Notes under the pieces: generated by a model
What the model was told of the DNA's origin: nothing
Database searches by the model: none
The model's input: the letters and a program-made list of their open reading frames with translations, nothing else
Program-made: the position numbers and the translations under genes
Shown: in pieces, positions 34,941-44,456 of the stretch
Layout of the letters: every line of letters begins with the position of its first letter
Numbering within the stretch: the first letter of the stretch is position 1
Source: Rhodospirillaceae bacterium
GTDB taxonomy: Bacteria > Pseudomonadota > Gammaproteobacteria > Steroidobacterales > Rariloculaceae
DNA length: 48,117 nucleotides
Assembly: GCA_024638465.1 (NCBI GenBank)
Contig: JAHEKF010000022.1
Location: forward strand, 1 to 48,117
Reading direction: 5' to 3'

Positions 34941-35290
34941 AGGTCCTCCTCCTCCAGAATCTCGCTGATTTCTTTCGACTGATGGGCAACACCGACCGCG
35001 TCCTCGACGTCAAGCAGGATTGCGATCCCTGTCCCCGGCGTAGAGTCGAACTCTCCGACCTCGCCAATATGCTCGAGAATGTGCCGGCTCAGATGTTCTT
35101 CCACGAGCGTTAGAACGACATCCCGCTGTGTTTCGAGCGTCAGCCCGAAAAAAGTCTTGCTTTCCTTGAGCCCCTCACCGCGTGCGTTGTTAATTACCGT
35201 ACAACCGGTAGCGCCGGCCTCGCGTGCAGCGTCCATGATCGCTTCGGTTTTCCTGTCTTCGACGAAGGCTACGATCAGTTTAAAGTGCAT
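34937..35290 (-). CDS. PII-like signalling protein with shortened T-loop
   Basis: 117 residues from ATG 35290 (an upstream GTG/ATG reading adds only tail sequence of the preceding gene). The ferredoxin-like PII fold is visible: FKLIVAFVEDRKTEAIMDAAREAGATGCTVI, then the loop GEGLKESKTFFGL, and the C-terminal TGTGIAILLDVEDAVGV matching the PII G-D-G-K-I-x-V-L-P-V-E-E-A segment. The T-loop is shorter than in GlnB/GlnK and lacks the uridylylated Tyr region, so regulation by GlnD is unlikely. It overlaps the DUF1538 gene by 11 bp and the CBS gene by 4 bp. It probably binds a nucleotide or small ligand and controls the membrane partner. Confidence 0.82.
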   Translation of the reverse strand: MHFKLIVAFVEDRKTEAIMDAAREAGATGCTVINNARGEGLKESKTFFGLTLETQRDVVLTLVEEHLSRHILEHIGEVGEFDSTPGTGIAILLDVEDAVGVAHQSKEISEILEEEDL

Positions 35291-36095
35291 GATTTTCTTC
35301 CTGTGCTTCGCCTCGCGCATTCGATTTCGATGCCGAGTTTCTGGCTCTAAGAACTGAAAGCTGGCCGTACGCGAGTACCGAGATTATCGGAAACAAACTC
35401 GCGAAGGCCACCAACCCAAATCCATCCAGTAACGGACTGCGCCCGGGCACCGATTCGGCGAGTCCGAGGCCGAGCGCGGTCACAAGCGGTACGGTTACGG
35501 TAGACGTTGTCACGCCGCCGGAGTCGTAGGCCAGCGGAACAATGAGCTTCGGAGCGACCGCCGTTTGCGCGATGACGACGACGTAGCCGGCCGCGATGAA
35601 GTAATAGAGCGGCAACCCGGTGATGATGCGAAAGCAGCCGAGGCTTACACCGACGGCCACCCCGATAGCGACTGCGACTCGCAATCCCCAGACGCTGATA
35701 GCACCGGCTGAAACTTCGTGCGATTTGATAGATACCGCGATCAGCGCCGGCTCTGCGAGCGTCGTACTGAATCCGATCGCGAGCGCGAACACGTAGACCC
35801 AGAAGTAGTCCTGCCAGAGCGGCGTAGTTGAAGCTCCGGACGTCTCGAAGAGAAATGCGGGATCCGTGAGTTGCTCCGCCATCAGACGCCCGAGCGGAAA
35901 CAGCGTTCGCTCCAGCCCGTTCAGAAACAGGCCGAGACCGACGACGACGAAAATAAAGCCGGCGATAATCCGCTTGGCATGCGGAAACGGTCCGCCGATG
36001 ACGAAACGTTGAAACAAGAACAGGAATAGGACGATAGGCAATACGTCGAACGCGCTGCCGGCTATGAACCCGAAACTGCTCGTAATCAGATCCAT
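35280..36095 (-). CDS. DUF1538 membrane protein, second copy
   Basis: 271 residues with about seven hydrophobic segments. Conserved signatures are STTLAEPALIAV (residues about 110-121) and AYDSGGVTTSTVTVPLV (189-205), both shared almost identically with the neighbouring DUF1538 protein. A short hydrophilic C-terminal tail (residues about 245-271) is absent from the other copy. DUF1538 has no established function; the polar motif YDSGG within membrane segments suggests a transport or channel site. It overlaps its partner by 10 bp and the PII-like gene by 11 bp. Confidence 0.85.
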   Translation of the reverse strand: MDLITSSFGFIAGSAFDVLPIVLFLFLFQRFVIGGPFPHAKRIIAGFIFVVVGLGLFLNGLERTLFPLGRLMAEQLTDPAFLFETSGASTTPLWQDYFWVYVFALAIGFSTTLAEPALIAVSIKSHEVSAGAISVWGLRVAVAIGVAVGVSLGCFRIITGLPLYYFIAAGYVVVIAQTAVAPKLIVPLAYDSGGVTTSTVTVPLVTALGLGLAESVPGRSPLLDGFGLVAFASLFPIISVLAYGQLSVLRARNSASKSNARGEAQEENHAL

Positions 36096-36829
36096 TGTGC
36101 CGCGATACCGTAGACGAGAACGAACAGAATCGGTGTTAGAGAAGCGAACGCAATCAGACCGAAGCCGTCGGTAAGCGGGTTGCGCCCTTTTAACGAGCTG
36201 GCCAGCCCTACGCCGAGTGCAGCGACCAACGGCACCGTAACGGTGGACGTCGTCACACCTCCCGAATCGTATGCGACACCCACGATCTCGCGCGGCGCGA
36301 CCGTCGTGATCAAAACCACCGCGGCATAACCTCCGATGATCATCACGGGCAACGACCAGTTCGCGAGTATCCTCATCACGCCGAGGACCAGAGCAACGCC
36401 CACGGCAAGCGCGACGGTCAACCGCAACCCGAGCGCGTAAGCATCCTGAGCATCGGCGGAAGCGGCGATGACGCTTGCTCCTGCTGCAACTTCGGCAGCT
36501 TCATCGGCGACTGCGATCAGCGCCGGCTCCGCTATCGTCGTACCGAAACCAAGAACGAACGCGAAAGCGATCAACCAGAAAACGCTGCCTTTTCGCGCCA
36601 GCGAATGTGCGATTTCCTCACCGATGGGGAACAAGGCGAGACGCAGGCCGAACAGAAAGAAGCTCAGTCCCGCGACGACCAGGACCGCGCCTCCCGTCAG
36701 CGGCAGCAAGTCAGCGACAGAACCGCGAAACACGAATACCTGAAAGACGCTGATGACAGCGACGATCGGGAACAGGTCGCGCAGGCTCGACAGCGCGTCC
36801 TTTGCGAGTGCAATCAAGGGAGACTTCAA
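36086..36829 (-). CDS. DUF1538 membrane protein, first copy
   Basis: 247 residues, apparently from TTG 36829 (no ATG is in frame nearby and the family-like LRDLFPIVAVISVFQ begins at residue 16). Seven or so hydrophobic segments with GTTIAEPALIAV (96-107) and AYDSGGVTTSTVTVPLV (186-202). In many proteins two DUF1538 units are joined in one chain of about 500 residues. Here they are separate overlapping genes, presumably giving a heterodimer. It is first gene of the DUF1538-DUF1538-PII-CBS operon. Confidence 0.83.
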   Translation of the reverse strand: MKSPLIALAKDALSSLRDLFPIVAVISVFQVFVFRGSVADLLPLTGGAVLVVAGLSFFLFGLRLALFPIGEEIAHSLARKGSVFWLIAFAFVLGFGTTIAEPALIAVADEAAEVAAGASVIAASADAQDAYALGLRLTVALAVGVALVLGVMRILANWSLPVMIIGGYAAVVLITTVAPREIVGVAYDSGGVTTSTVTVPLVAALGVGLASSLKGRNPLTDGFGLIAFASLTPILFVLVYGIAAQWI

Positions 36830-36919
36830 ACCTGCCGCAACCTTCCGTACTTTCCGAACAGGTGAAGAGTGCGACCTATCATCTCGGCAGTGTATCCGGT
36901 ATTACCGAAGTGAATGAGC

Positions 36920-36956
36920 AAAAAAATCGCGGCGAGGTTCGAAAACCCGGCCGCGA
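36920..36956 (-). terminator. Intrinsic terminator of doxX
   Basis: Read on the minus strand: TCGCGGC stem (36956-36950), an inner GGTT/AACC stem around TTCG, then GCCGCGA (36933-36927) followed at once by seven T (36926-36920). It lies 40 bp past the doxX stop. This is the best textbook rho-independent terminator in the window. Confidence 0.85.
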
Positions 36957-36995
36957 CTCAGGGCATTGCGTTGGAGCGGATCAGGCTCGTGACGT

Positions 36996-37424
36996 TCAGG
37001 CCCCCTTCTTCATCATGTTGTCGAGCGACAACGAACCACCGCCTGCCGCCGAAATGAACAGGAACAGGAAGCAGTACAGGATCGCTGCGTCACCGCCGTT
37101 GGTGACGGGGAACAGGAACGATCCGCCGTCGCGAAACGCGTGCGCCATCCAGTAGGCGAACGCCATGAGCCCCGACAGGACGAAAGCCACGGGCCGGGTG
37201 AAGAGGCCGACGAGCAATAGCGCGCCGCCGAAGACCTCCAGCACACCTGCCAGTCCAGGGTTGAGCGACATGAGTTCAAACGGCCGACCTTCGGTTGGGT
37301 ATCCGAACATCTTGTTCGTGCCGTGCAGCATGAACATATACGCAGAGACAATGCGGAGTATGCTGAGCAGCTCCCCCTTCCACTTGCCTAAGAGCCCATC
37401 GAGGGCATTATCCAGAGCACTCAT
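36996..37424 (-). CDS. DoxX family membrane protein
   Basis: 142 residues from ATG 37424, with AAGGAGA a few bases upstream; an adjacent ATG at 37427 is also possible. Four hydrophobic segments with ILRIVSAYMFMLHGTNKMFGYP, GVLEVFGGALLLVGLFTRPVA and AFAYWMAHAFRDGGSFLFPVTNGGDAAILYCF, the DoxX/DoxD-like pattern. DoxX-type proteins are small inner-membrane proteins linked to quinone-coupled oxidation or redox stress; the role here is unknown. It is transcribed away from the GntR regulator, sharing the spacer that holds the palindrome at 37571-37587, so the same regulator may control it. Confidence 0.88.
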   Translation of the reverse strand: MSALDNALDGLLGKWKGELLSILRIVSAYMFMLHGTNKMFGYPTEGRPFELMSLNPGLAGVLEVFGGALLLVGLFTRPVAFVLSGLMAFAYWMAHAFRDGGSFLFPVTNGGDAAILYCFLFLFISAAGGGSLSLDNMMKKGA

Positions 37425-37570
37425 CATTGTTCTCCTTATATTTTTGAGTGAGGCCAAGTTTCAGAAGCATTATCAGTGGTTTACGGCAACAATCAAGCGA
37501 TGGCTCAAAGACCGCGCAGCGCTCTGCGCCGTGCAGCGAGACAAGTGGCGGCTTGCGCAGCCCGCACTGC

Positions 37571-37587
37571 TGGTATACCGTATACCA
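37571..37587. promoter_or_regulatory. Perfect 17-bp palindrome, likely GntR/FCD operator
   Basis: TGGTATAC-C-GTATACCA, perfectly symmetric around one C, 27 bp before the ATG of the GntR/FCD regulator and in the divergent spacer to doxX. TGGT...ACCA half-sites are typical of FadR-subfamily GntR regulators. A possible -35 (TTGCGC, 37553-37558) would place the operator over the -10 region, so binding would block transcription. Confidence 0.75.
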
Positions 37588-37613
37588 AACGCCGCATAAC
37601 ATAATGAATCTCA

Positions 37614-38306
37614 ATGGCGACTGCCGGAATCGGGCTCCAGCCCCTCGAAAACACGGTCGGACTCAAGGATCGCGTCTACAACGCGCTCCGGACTGCCATC
37701 ATGTCGATGGACATCTACGCGAGCGAGGAACCACCTCGTCTCGACGAGCGCAGCCTGGCCGATGATCTCGGCGTAAGCCGCACGCCGATTCGCGAAGCGC
37801 TATCCAGGCTGGCCCAGGAAGGCCTGGTCGAGATGATTCCGCGAAAGGGCACGTTCGTTACACGCAAGAGCAAACAGGAGATCCTCGAGATGATCTCGGT
37901 CTGGGCCGCGCTCGAGAGCATGGCCGCAAGGCTCGCGACACAAGTCGCTTCGGACTCGGAGATAGGCGAATTGCGCAAGCTGTTCGTAACCTTCGGGGGT
38001 GAAAACGGTCCGCAAGCGCACATCGATGAGTACTCCGACACCAACATTCGCTTTCATCAAAAAATTATCTCCTTGAGCAAGAGTGAATTACTGAAGCAGA
38101 TGACCGATTCGTTGTTCGTACACATGCGAGCGATACGCGCTCAAACTATCACCGAGCGTGATCGGGCCGATCGCTCGATCATCGACCACCTGCACATTAT
38201 CGAAGCTATAGAAGCGCGGGACACTGAACTCGCCGAAAGGCTGGTGCGCGAGCACTCGTTCGGTCTCGCCGATCACATCAACAACTACGTCGCCTACTTA
38301 GACTAA
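37614..38306 (+). CDS. GntR family regulator, FCD (FadR-type) subfamily
   Basis: 230 residues. The N-terminal winged helix (about residues 17-80) shows [20 protein letters not shown] and the recognition region [35 protein letters not shown]. The C-terminal all-helical FCD domain starts near residue 90 with [10 protein letters not shown], and contains [19 protein letters not shown] and the [17 protein letters not shown] region, with Asp and His residues placed as in metal-binding FCD proteins. It precedes oxc by 17 bp and heads the oxalate operon, so it is probably an autoregulated, oxalyl-CoA or oxalate-responsive repressor; the effector is inferred. Confidence 0.92.
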   Translation: MATAGIGLQPLENTVGLKDRVYNALRTAIMSMDIYASEEPPRLDERSLADDLGVSRTPIREALSRLAQEGLVEMIPRKGTFVTRKSKQEILEMISVWAALESMAARLATQVASDSEIGELRKLFVTFGGENGPQAHIDEYSDTNIRFHQKIISLSKSELLKQMTDSLFVHMRAIRAQTITERDRADRSIIDHLHIIEAIEARDTELAERLVREHSFGLADHINNYVAYLD

Positions 38307-38323
38307 ATACGCGAGGAAGTCCC

Positions 38324-40063
38324 ATGGCAAGCGCACCTGCAGAAAAAATCACTGAATCAGTAACGGCGGAAGACCAGCGTGAACAGACCGATGGCTTTAA
38401 CCTCATCATTGACGCGTTGAAGCTCAATGGTGTGAAAACGATCTATGGTGTTCCTGGCATTCCGATTACCGACTTCGGCCGTATGGCTCAGGCCGAAGGC
38501 ATCCGCGTGATCGCCTTCCGCCATGAACAACATGCGGGCAATGCGGCCGCCATCGCGGGCTATCTCACGAAGAACCCGGGAATCTGTCTCACCGTATCGG
38601 CGCCGGGCTTCCTCAACGGCTTGACCGCTTTGGCCAATGCGACCACCAATTGCTTCCCGATGATCCTGATCTCGGGCTCGTCAGAACGAGAGATCGTTGA
38701 CCTTCAGCAGGGCGACTACGAAGAAATGGACCAGCTGGCTATTGCCAAGCCTCTGTGCAAGGCAGCATTTCGTATTCTGCATGCGGAAGATATTGGCATC
38801 GGCGTCGCGCGCGCGATCCGCGCTGCAGTTTCAGGTCGACCTGGTGGCGTCTACCTCGATCTTCCGGCGAAGCTCTTCGGCCAGGTGATGGACGCCGCGG
38901 AAGGAAAAGATTCGCTGGTCAAAGTCATCGACCCCGCGCCAGCACAACAGCCGGCGCCGGAAGCGGTCGAGCGCGCGCTCAAACTGCTGCAAAGCGCCGA
39001 GCGGCCATTGATCATCCTCGGCAAGGGCGCCGCCTACTCGCAGGCAGACGATGCAATCCGGACTCTGATCGAAAAGACCGGTATTCCGTTTCTGCCGATG
39101 AGCATGGCCAAAGGCATCCTGCCGGATACCCATGCGCAATGCGCAGGCGCAGCGCGATCTCTGGTCCTGAAAGAATCGGACGTCGTGATGTTGATCGGTG
39201 CGCGTCTTAACTGGCTGCTGTCGCAGGGCAAGGGTAAACCCTGGGGCGGCAAGAAGCAGTTTATTCAGATCGACATCGAGCCGAGGGAGATGGACTCGAA
39301 TGTCGAAATCGCAGCGCCGGTGGTAGGCGATATCGGCTCCTGCGTGTCGGCTCTGCTGGAGGGCATCGACGCCGATTCGCACTCGCCGTCGAAAGATTGG
39401 GTCGACGCGGTCAAAGCCAAGAAGGATGCGAATGTTGCCAAAATGGCGCCGCGTCTCGCGAACGATAATTTCCCGATGGACTTCCATGGCGCGCTCGGTG
39501 CCCTGCGCACCGTGATAAAGGAGCGGCCCGACGCCATCCTCGTCAATGAAGGCGCCAACACGCTCGATCTCGCGCGCGGCATTATCGACATGTACCACCC
39601 CCGCAAGCGGCTCGATGTCGGAACCTGGGGCGTCATGGGAATCGGCATGGGTTTCGCCGTCGCCGCCGCGATAGAAACCGGCAAGCCCGTTCTGGCCATC
39701 GAAGGCGACAGCGCGTTCGGGTTCTCCGGCATGGAGATAGAGACGATCTGCCGCTACGAATTACCAGTCTGTATCGTCGTCTTCAACAACGGCGGCATTT
39801 ATCGGGGGACGGACGTCAACGAACGCAATTCCGACCCGGCGTGGACTACATTCGTCGCGGAATCCCGCTACGACAAGATGATGGAGGCTTTCGGAGGCGT
39901 CGGCGTACATGCGACCACCCCCGAAGAGCTGAAGCAGGCCGTCGATTCCGCAATGGATTCCGGAAAGCCGACACTCGTGAACGCCGCTATCAATCCAGCG
40001 GCCGGCAGCGAGAGCGGTCGAATCGGAAACCTCAACCCGCAAAGCAAACTGCAGAAGAAATAG
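38324..40063 (+). CDS. oxc: Oxalyl-CoA decarboxylase
   Basis: 579 residues, close to the 565-570 of characterised enzymes. ATG 38324 follows GAGGAA. It is a thiamine diphosphate enzyme: catalytic Glu68 in [15 protein letters not shown], the C-terminal ThDP/Mg site [10 protein letters not shown] (460-469) ending at the NN of [11 protein letters not shown], and the oxalyl-CoA-specific segment [17 protein letters not shown]. It converts oxalyl-CoA to formyl-CoA and CO2 in the cytoplasm. Together with the next gene it forms the classic oxalate degradation pair. Identification is firm. Confidence 0.95.
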   Translation: MASAPAEKITESVTAEDQREQTDGFNLIIDALKLNGVKTIYGVPGIPITDFGRMAQAEGIRVIAFRHEQHAGNAAAIAGYLTKNPGICLTVSAPGFLNGLTALANATTNCFPMILISGSSEREIVDLQQGDYEEMDQLAIAKPLCKAAFRILHAEDIGIGVARAIRAAVSGRPGGVYLDLPAKLFGQVMDAAEGKDSLVKVIDPAPAQQPAPEAVERALKLLQSAERPLIILGKGAAYSQADDAIRTLIEKTGIPFLPMSMAKGILPDTHAQCAGAARSLVLKESDVVMLIGARLNWLLSQGKGKPWGGKKQFIQIDIEPREMDSNVEIAAPVVGDIGSCVSALLEGIDADSHSPSKDWVDAVKAKKDANVAKMAPRLANDNFPMDFHGALGALRTVIKERPDAILVNEGANTLDLARGIIDMYHPRKRLDVGTWGVMGIGMGFAVAAAIETGKPVLAIEGDSAFGFSGMEIETICRYELPVCIVVFNNGGIYRGTDVNERNSDPAWTTFVAESRYDKMMEAFGGVGVHATTPEELKQAVDSAMDSGKPTLVNAAINPAAGSESGRIGNLNPQSKLQKK

Positions 40064-40115
40064 TTTCGCGCGCGGATCCTGTAAACGAACAACCAAGAAT
40101 TGGGACTAACTCAAC

Positions 40116-41372
40116 ATGACCTCTAATAAGGCACTTTCTGGAATTCGAATCCTCGACATGACGCACGTACAGGCGGGCCCGACCTCGAGTCAGCTCATGG
40201 GTTTCCTCGGCGCTGACGTCATCAAGGTCGAGTCGCCGAGAGGCGATGCAACCCGCGGACAGCTGCGCGACATTCCCGATGCGGACAGCCTCTACTTCAC
40301 GATGCTGAACTGCAACAAGCGCGCAATGACACTGAATCTCAAGAACCCGGAAGGCAAAAAGATCTTCACGAAGCTCGTCGAAACCTGCGACGTCGTCATG
40401 GAGAACTTCGGACCGGGCGTGCTCGACCGTCTCGGCTTCAGCTGGGAGGAGGTGCACAAGATCAACCCGCGCATCGTCATGGCGTCGATCAAGGGCTTCG
40501 GAAACGAAGGCCCCTACGCCGCCTTCAAGGCCTACGAGAACGTCGCTCAGTCCATGGGTGGCTCGCTTTCGACCACAGGCCTCTTCGACGGCCCGCCCGT
40601 GGCGACGGGTGCGCAGATCGGTGATTCGGGTACGGGCGTACACCTCATGGCCGGCATCCTGGCTGCGCTGATCCAGCGCGAGCGTACCGGCAAGGGACAG
40701 TATGTCGAGTGCGCGATGATGGACTGCGTCATGAATCTCTGTCGCGTCAAGTGGCGAGATCATCAGCGACTGGAACGCGGTCCGTTGCCGGAATATTCGA
40801 ATCAGGAGTTCGCGGATTTCACGCCGCGCGCAGGCAATGACTCGGGCGGTGGCCAACTCGGTAACGCGATTCAATGCAAGCCGGGCGGACCGAACGACTA
40901 TCTCTATGTCGTCGTTCAGGAGCATGTCTGGAACGCACTGGCGGAAAAGGTGGGCGGCGAGGCACTGGTCAACGACGAGCGATTCGTGAACATCAACGTC
41001 CGGCGCAAGAACCAGAACGACATGTGGCAGATCCTGACAGACTACGCGAGCAACCATACGAAGCGCGAGCTCATGGCGATCCTGAACGAGATCGACATCC
41101 CCTGCGGTCCGATCATGGACACGAAGGATCTTGCGAACGACGAACACGTCAAGTTACGCGAGATGTACATCGAACTCGACCACCCGGAGCGAGGCAAATG
41201 GTACAACCTCGGCTGTCCGATAAAGCTGTCGGATTCACCGGTTGAAATCGTGCGTTCGCCGACGCTTGGTGAGCACAACGACGAAATTCTGGGCGAAGTG
41301 CTCGGATATGGAGACGACGAGATCGCCGGCTTCAAGGATGCCGGCGCTTTCAGCCTCCCCGCGAAGAAATAA
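40116..41372 (+). CDS. frc: Formyl-CoA:oxalate CoA-transferase
   Basis: 418 residues, family III CoA-transferase. Diagnostic segments are LDMTHVQAGPTSSQLMGFLGADVIKVE near the start, the catalytic Asp170 in IGDSGTGVHLMAG (Asp169 in the characterised enzyme) and MGGSLSTTG. It swaps CoA from formyl-CoA to oxalate, giving oxalyl-CoA for Oxc and releasing formate. It starts 52 bp after oxc in the same direction. Identification is firm; a related succinyl-CoA:oxalate activity cannot be excluded. Confidence 0.93.
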   Translation: MTSNKALSGIRILDMTHVQAGPTSSQLMGFLGADVIKVESPRGDATRGQLRDIPDADSLYFTMLNCNKRAMTLNLKNPEGKKIFTKLVETCDVVMENFGPGVLDRLGFSWEEVHKINPRIVMASIKGFGNEGPYAAFKAYENVAQSMGGSLSTTGLFDGPPVATGAQIGDSGTGVHLMAGILAALIQRERTGKGQYVECAMMDCVMNLCRVKWRDHQRLERGPLPEYSNQEFADFTPRAGNDSGGGQLGNAIQCKPGGPNDYLYVVVQEHVWNALAEKVGGEALVNDERFVNINVRRKNQNDMWQILTDYASNHTKRELMAILNEIDIPCGPIMDTKDLANDEHVKLREMYIELDHPERGKWYNLGCPIKLSDSPVEIVRSPTLGEHNDEILGEVLGYGDDEIAGFKDAGAFSLPAKK

Positions 41373-41423
41373 ATCGGGGCCGCGAAATCGGCCTAACAAG
41401 AAACAAGGATAAGGAGTCCCAGA

Positions 41424-43556
41424 ATGAGTGACCGTCGTGACGACGTCCGTGCGGTATTGGAGCAGGTCAAAAAAGATGGCCGAACCGCCCTGACCGCACC
41501 AGAATGCAAATCCGTTTGCGATGCCTACGGCATCCCGCTTCCCGAAGAAGGGCTCGCCAATTCAGCCGCGGAAGCCGTCAAGATCGCTGATCGGATCGGC
41601 TACCCCGTCGTCCTGAAAATCGTATCGGCCGACATTCAGCACAAGACCGAAGCGGGCGGCGTACTGGTCGGGCTCGAAGATTCCAAAGCCGTATCGACTG
41701 GCTACGAAACGATCATCACCAACGCGAAGGCGCATGCTCCGAATGCAGCGGTCGCGGGCGTTCAGGTACAGCAAATGCTCGACCCCGACGCCCAGGAAGT
41801 CATCGTCGGCGCCGTGACGGACGGCAGCTTCGGCAAGCTCGTCGCTTTCGGTCTCGGCGGCATCCTCGTCGAAGTCCTCAAGGATGTGACGTTTCGCCTC
41901 GCCCCGGCAACGACCGAAGATGCTGAATCCATGCTGGACGGCATCCAGGCAGCCGAGGTGCTCAAGGGTGTGCGCGGCGCCGAGGCTGTCGACCGTGGCG
42001 CGCTGACACGCATCATCGTCGCCGTGTCCGAGCTCATCGGCGATTTTCCCGAGATCCAGGAAATAGATCTGAATCCGATTCTTGCGCGAGCTGACGGCGC
42101 AACGGCGGTCGACGCACTGATCACGGTCGATTTCTCGCCGCCGAAGGAAGTTTTCAGGCCGTCGCAGAAAGAAATCGTCGATGCCATGACCCGCATCATG
42201 AAGCCGCGCGCGGTGGCCGTGATCGGCGCATCCGACAGTGAAGGAAAGATCGGCAATTCCGTAATGAAGAACATCATTAACGGCGGCTACAAGGGAGAGC
42301 TCTACCCGATCAATCCGAAAGCCGACGAGATTCTGGGCAAAAAAGCCTACAAAAGCGTGCTCGACGTACCGGGCGATATCGACGTCGCGGTGTTCGCGGT
42401 ACCTGCAAAATTCTGCACGCCGGCGATGAAGGAAGTCGGTAAGAAAGGCATCCCCGGCGCGATCATGATCCCGTCCGGCTTTGCCGAAGTTGGCGAGCAC
42501 GAGTTGCAGGACGAACTCGTCGCTGCTGCGCGCGAAGGCAACGTGCGCATCATGGGCCCGAATATCTATGGCTTCTACTACACGCCTTCGAACCTGTGCG
42601 CGACGTTCTGCACACCCTACGACGTCAAGGGCAAAGCCGCTTTATCATCGCAATCCGGCGGCGTGGGCATGTCGATCATCGGTTTCAGCCGCTCGACGAA
42701 GATGGGCGTGTCGGCGATTGTCGGCCTGGGCAATAAGTCGGACCTCGACGAGGACGATCTCCTGACCTATTTCGAGCAGGACGAGAACACGGACGTCATG
42801 GCCATGCATGCGGAAGACCTGAAGGACGGTCGCAGTTTCGCCGAGGTCGCAAAGCGAGTATCGAAGAAGAAACCGGTCGTCATGCTGAAAGCCGGCCGTA
42901 CACAGCTTGGCGCGAAGGCGGCAGCCTCACACACCGGAGCGCTTGCCGGTAACGACAAGATCTACGACGACGTGCTTCGCTCGAACGGCGTCATCCGCGC
43001 ATACAACCTCAATGACATGCTGCAGTTTGCTCGCGGGCTTCCGGTTTTGCCGACACCCAAGGGCGAGGAGATCGTCATCATCACGGGTGCAGGCGGCTCG
43101 GGTGTGCTGCTGTCGGATGCGGTGGTGGACAACGGCCTGTCACTCATGAAGTTCCCGGACGATCTCGACGAAGCGTTCAAGAAATTCATTCCGCCTTTCG
43201 GCGCATCGGGTAACCCGGTAGATATCACGGGTGGCGAGCCGCCGACGACTTACGAGAACACGATCAAACTCGGTCTCGAGGATGATCGTATTCACTCTCT
43301 GATCCTCGGCTACTGGCATACGATCATCACGCCACCAATGGTATTCGCCGAACTCTGTGCGCGCGTCGTCCAGGAAGGGCGTGACAAGGGTATCGACAAG
43401 CCAATCGTTGCTTCGCTGGTCGGCGACGTTGAAGTCGAAGAGGCGTCGGAGTATCTGTACGAGCGCGGCATCGTCGCCTGCCCGTATACGACGGAACTGC
43501 CTGTTGCGATTCTGGGCGCGAAATATCAGTGGGCGCGCGGAGCCGGGCTTCTCTAG
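41424..43556 (+). CDS. ADP-forming acyl-CoA synthetase (acetate--CoA ligase family)
   Basis: 710 residues in the order ATP-grasp (about 1-235: GYPVVLKIVSADIQHKTEAGGV, EIDLNPILARADG), CoA-binding Rossmann (about 255-360: RAVAVIGASDSEGKIGNS), succinyl-CoA synthetase-like ligase domain (SQSGGVGMSIIG) and a second ligase part with the phosphorylated His503 in ASHTGALAG. ATG with AAGGAG upstream. The enzyme makes or uses acyl-CoA with ATP/ADP exchange. Its place directly after frc suggests it primes the cycle by charging oxalate or formate with CoA, or recovers energy from an acyl-CoA; the substrate is inferred from context only. Confidence 0.9.
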   Translation: MSDRRDDVRAVLEQVKKDGRTALTAPECKSVCDAYGIPLPEEGLANSAAEAVKIADRIGYPVVLKIVSADIQHKTEAGGVLVGLEDSKAVSTGYETIITNAKAHAPNAAVAGVQVQQMLDPDAQEVIVGAVTDGSFGKLVAFGLGGILVEVLKDVTFRLAPATTEDAESMLDGIQAAEVLKGVRGAEAVDRGALTRIIVAVSELIGDFPEIQEIDLNPILARADGATAVDALITVDFSPPKEVFRPSQKEIVDAMTRIMKPRAVAVIGASDSEGKIGNSVMKNIINGGYKGELYPINPKADEILGKKAYKSVLDVPGDIDVAVFAVPAKFCTPAMKEVGKKGIPGAIMIPSGFAEVGEHELQDELVAAAREGNVRIMGPNIYGFYYTPSNLCATFCTPYDVKGKAALSSQSGGVGMSIIGFSRSTKMGVSAIVGLGNKSDLDEDDLLTYFEQDENTDVMAMHAEDLKDGRSFAEVAKRVSKKKPVVMLKAGRTQLGAKAAASHTGALAGNDKIYDDVLRSNGVIRAYNLNDMLQFARGLPVLPTPKGEEIVIITGAGGSGVLLSDAVVDNGLSLMKFPDDLDEAFKKFIPPFGASGNPVDITGGEPPTTYENTIKLGLEDDRIHSLILGYWHTIITPPMVFAELCARVVQEGRDKGIDKPIVASLVGDVEVEEASEYLYERGIVACPYTTELPVAILGAKYQWARGAGLL

Positions 43557-43571
43557 CACGGACCGCTGATC

Positions 43572-44432
43572 GTGACTGCGCTGCGCAGCCTGCTCTTCGT
43601 TCCTGGCAACAAGGACAACATGCTGGAGAAGGCATCGGGTTTTCGACCCGACGTCTTCGTTCCTGACATGGAGGACTCCGTTCCCGACGCGGAGAAAGCG
43701 AACGCACGCGAGACGATCGCGGGATATCTTTCGAAGCTCGCCGCGACCGGCGTTCCGGTCATGCCGCGCGTGAACTCATTGCCGACCGGCTGGACGGAGG
43801 ACGATCTCGCGGCCGTGGCTGGTCCGGAGATTTTCGGGATCTCGATCGGGAAAATCGACGAGCCAGCCGATATCAGCAACGTTGCAGAATTTCTCACGCG
43901 CCTCGAGACGGCGCGCGGTTTGGAAGCAGGAATACTGAAGATCATACCGTGGCTCGAGAGCGCCCGGGCGATCGTCAACTGCGTTGAAATCCTGCAGTCG
44001 AGCCCAAGAATTATCGGCGTTGCGTTCGGCGCTGAAGACTACACCCACGACATGGGTATCGAGCGACTCGAAGACGAATCGGAATCCGCGTTTGCGCGTA
44101 ACATGCTGGCGATGGCCGCCCGCGCTGCCCGCGTGACGGCGCTCGATACGCCTTATTTCTCGTTTCGCGACGACGACGGTCTTCGCGCGAATAGCCGCGA
44201 GTCCAGACAACGCGGTTTCAAGGGCCGCTTTGCGATCCATCCCGCGCAGATAGACGGCATCAACGAGACCTACTCACCGTCGGAGGCGGAAATCGAGCGT
44301 GCGAGACAAATTGTCGCTGCCTTCGAGGAAGCCGAGGCCAGGGGCCGCGGCTCGACATCGCTGGATGGTAAAGTCATCGACGTTCCGGTCGTGAAACGCG
44401 CCCGAGCGCTGCTCGAACTCGCCGGAAAATAA
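43572..44432 (+). CDS. HpcH/HpaI aldolase family, CitE-like acyl-CoA lyase
   Basis: 286 residues, GTG start at 43572, 16 bp after the previous stop. Signatures of the citrate lyase beta / malyl-CoA lyase family: RSLLFVPGNKDNMLEKA, VPDMEDSVPDAEK (Mg2+-binding acidic pair), the Glu in IIPWLESARAIVN, GVAFGAEDYTHDMG and GRFAIHPAQIDGIN. It would cleave or form a C-C bond of a malyl-CoA, citramalyl-CoA or related CoA ester. No citrate lyase alpha or gamma gene is present, so it is a stand-alone CitE-like enzyme. Its operon position suggests use of a CoA ester produced nearby. Confidence 0.9.
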   Translation: MTALRSLLFVPGNKDNMLEKASGFRPDVFVPDMEDSVPDAEKANARETIAGYLSKLAATGVPVMPRVNSLPTGWTEDDLAAVAGPEIFGISIGKIDEPADISNVAEFLTRLETARGLEAGILKIIPWLESARAIVNCVEILQSSPRIIGVAFGAEDYTHDMGIERLEDESESAFARNMLAMAARAARVTALDTPYFSFRDDDGLRANSRESRQRGFKGRFAIHPAQIDGINETYSPSEAEIERARQIVAAFEEAEARGRGSTSLDGKVIDVPVVKRARALLELAGK

Positions 44433-44456
44433 ACAGGGTCAACTGGAAACTCGACT

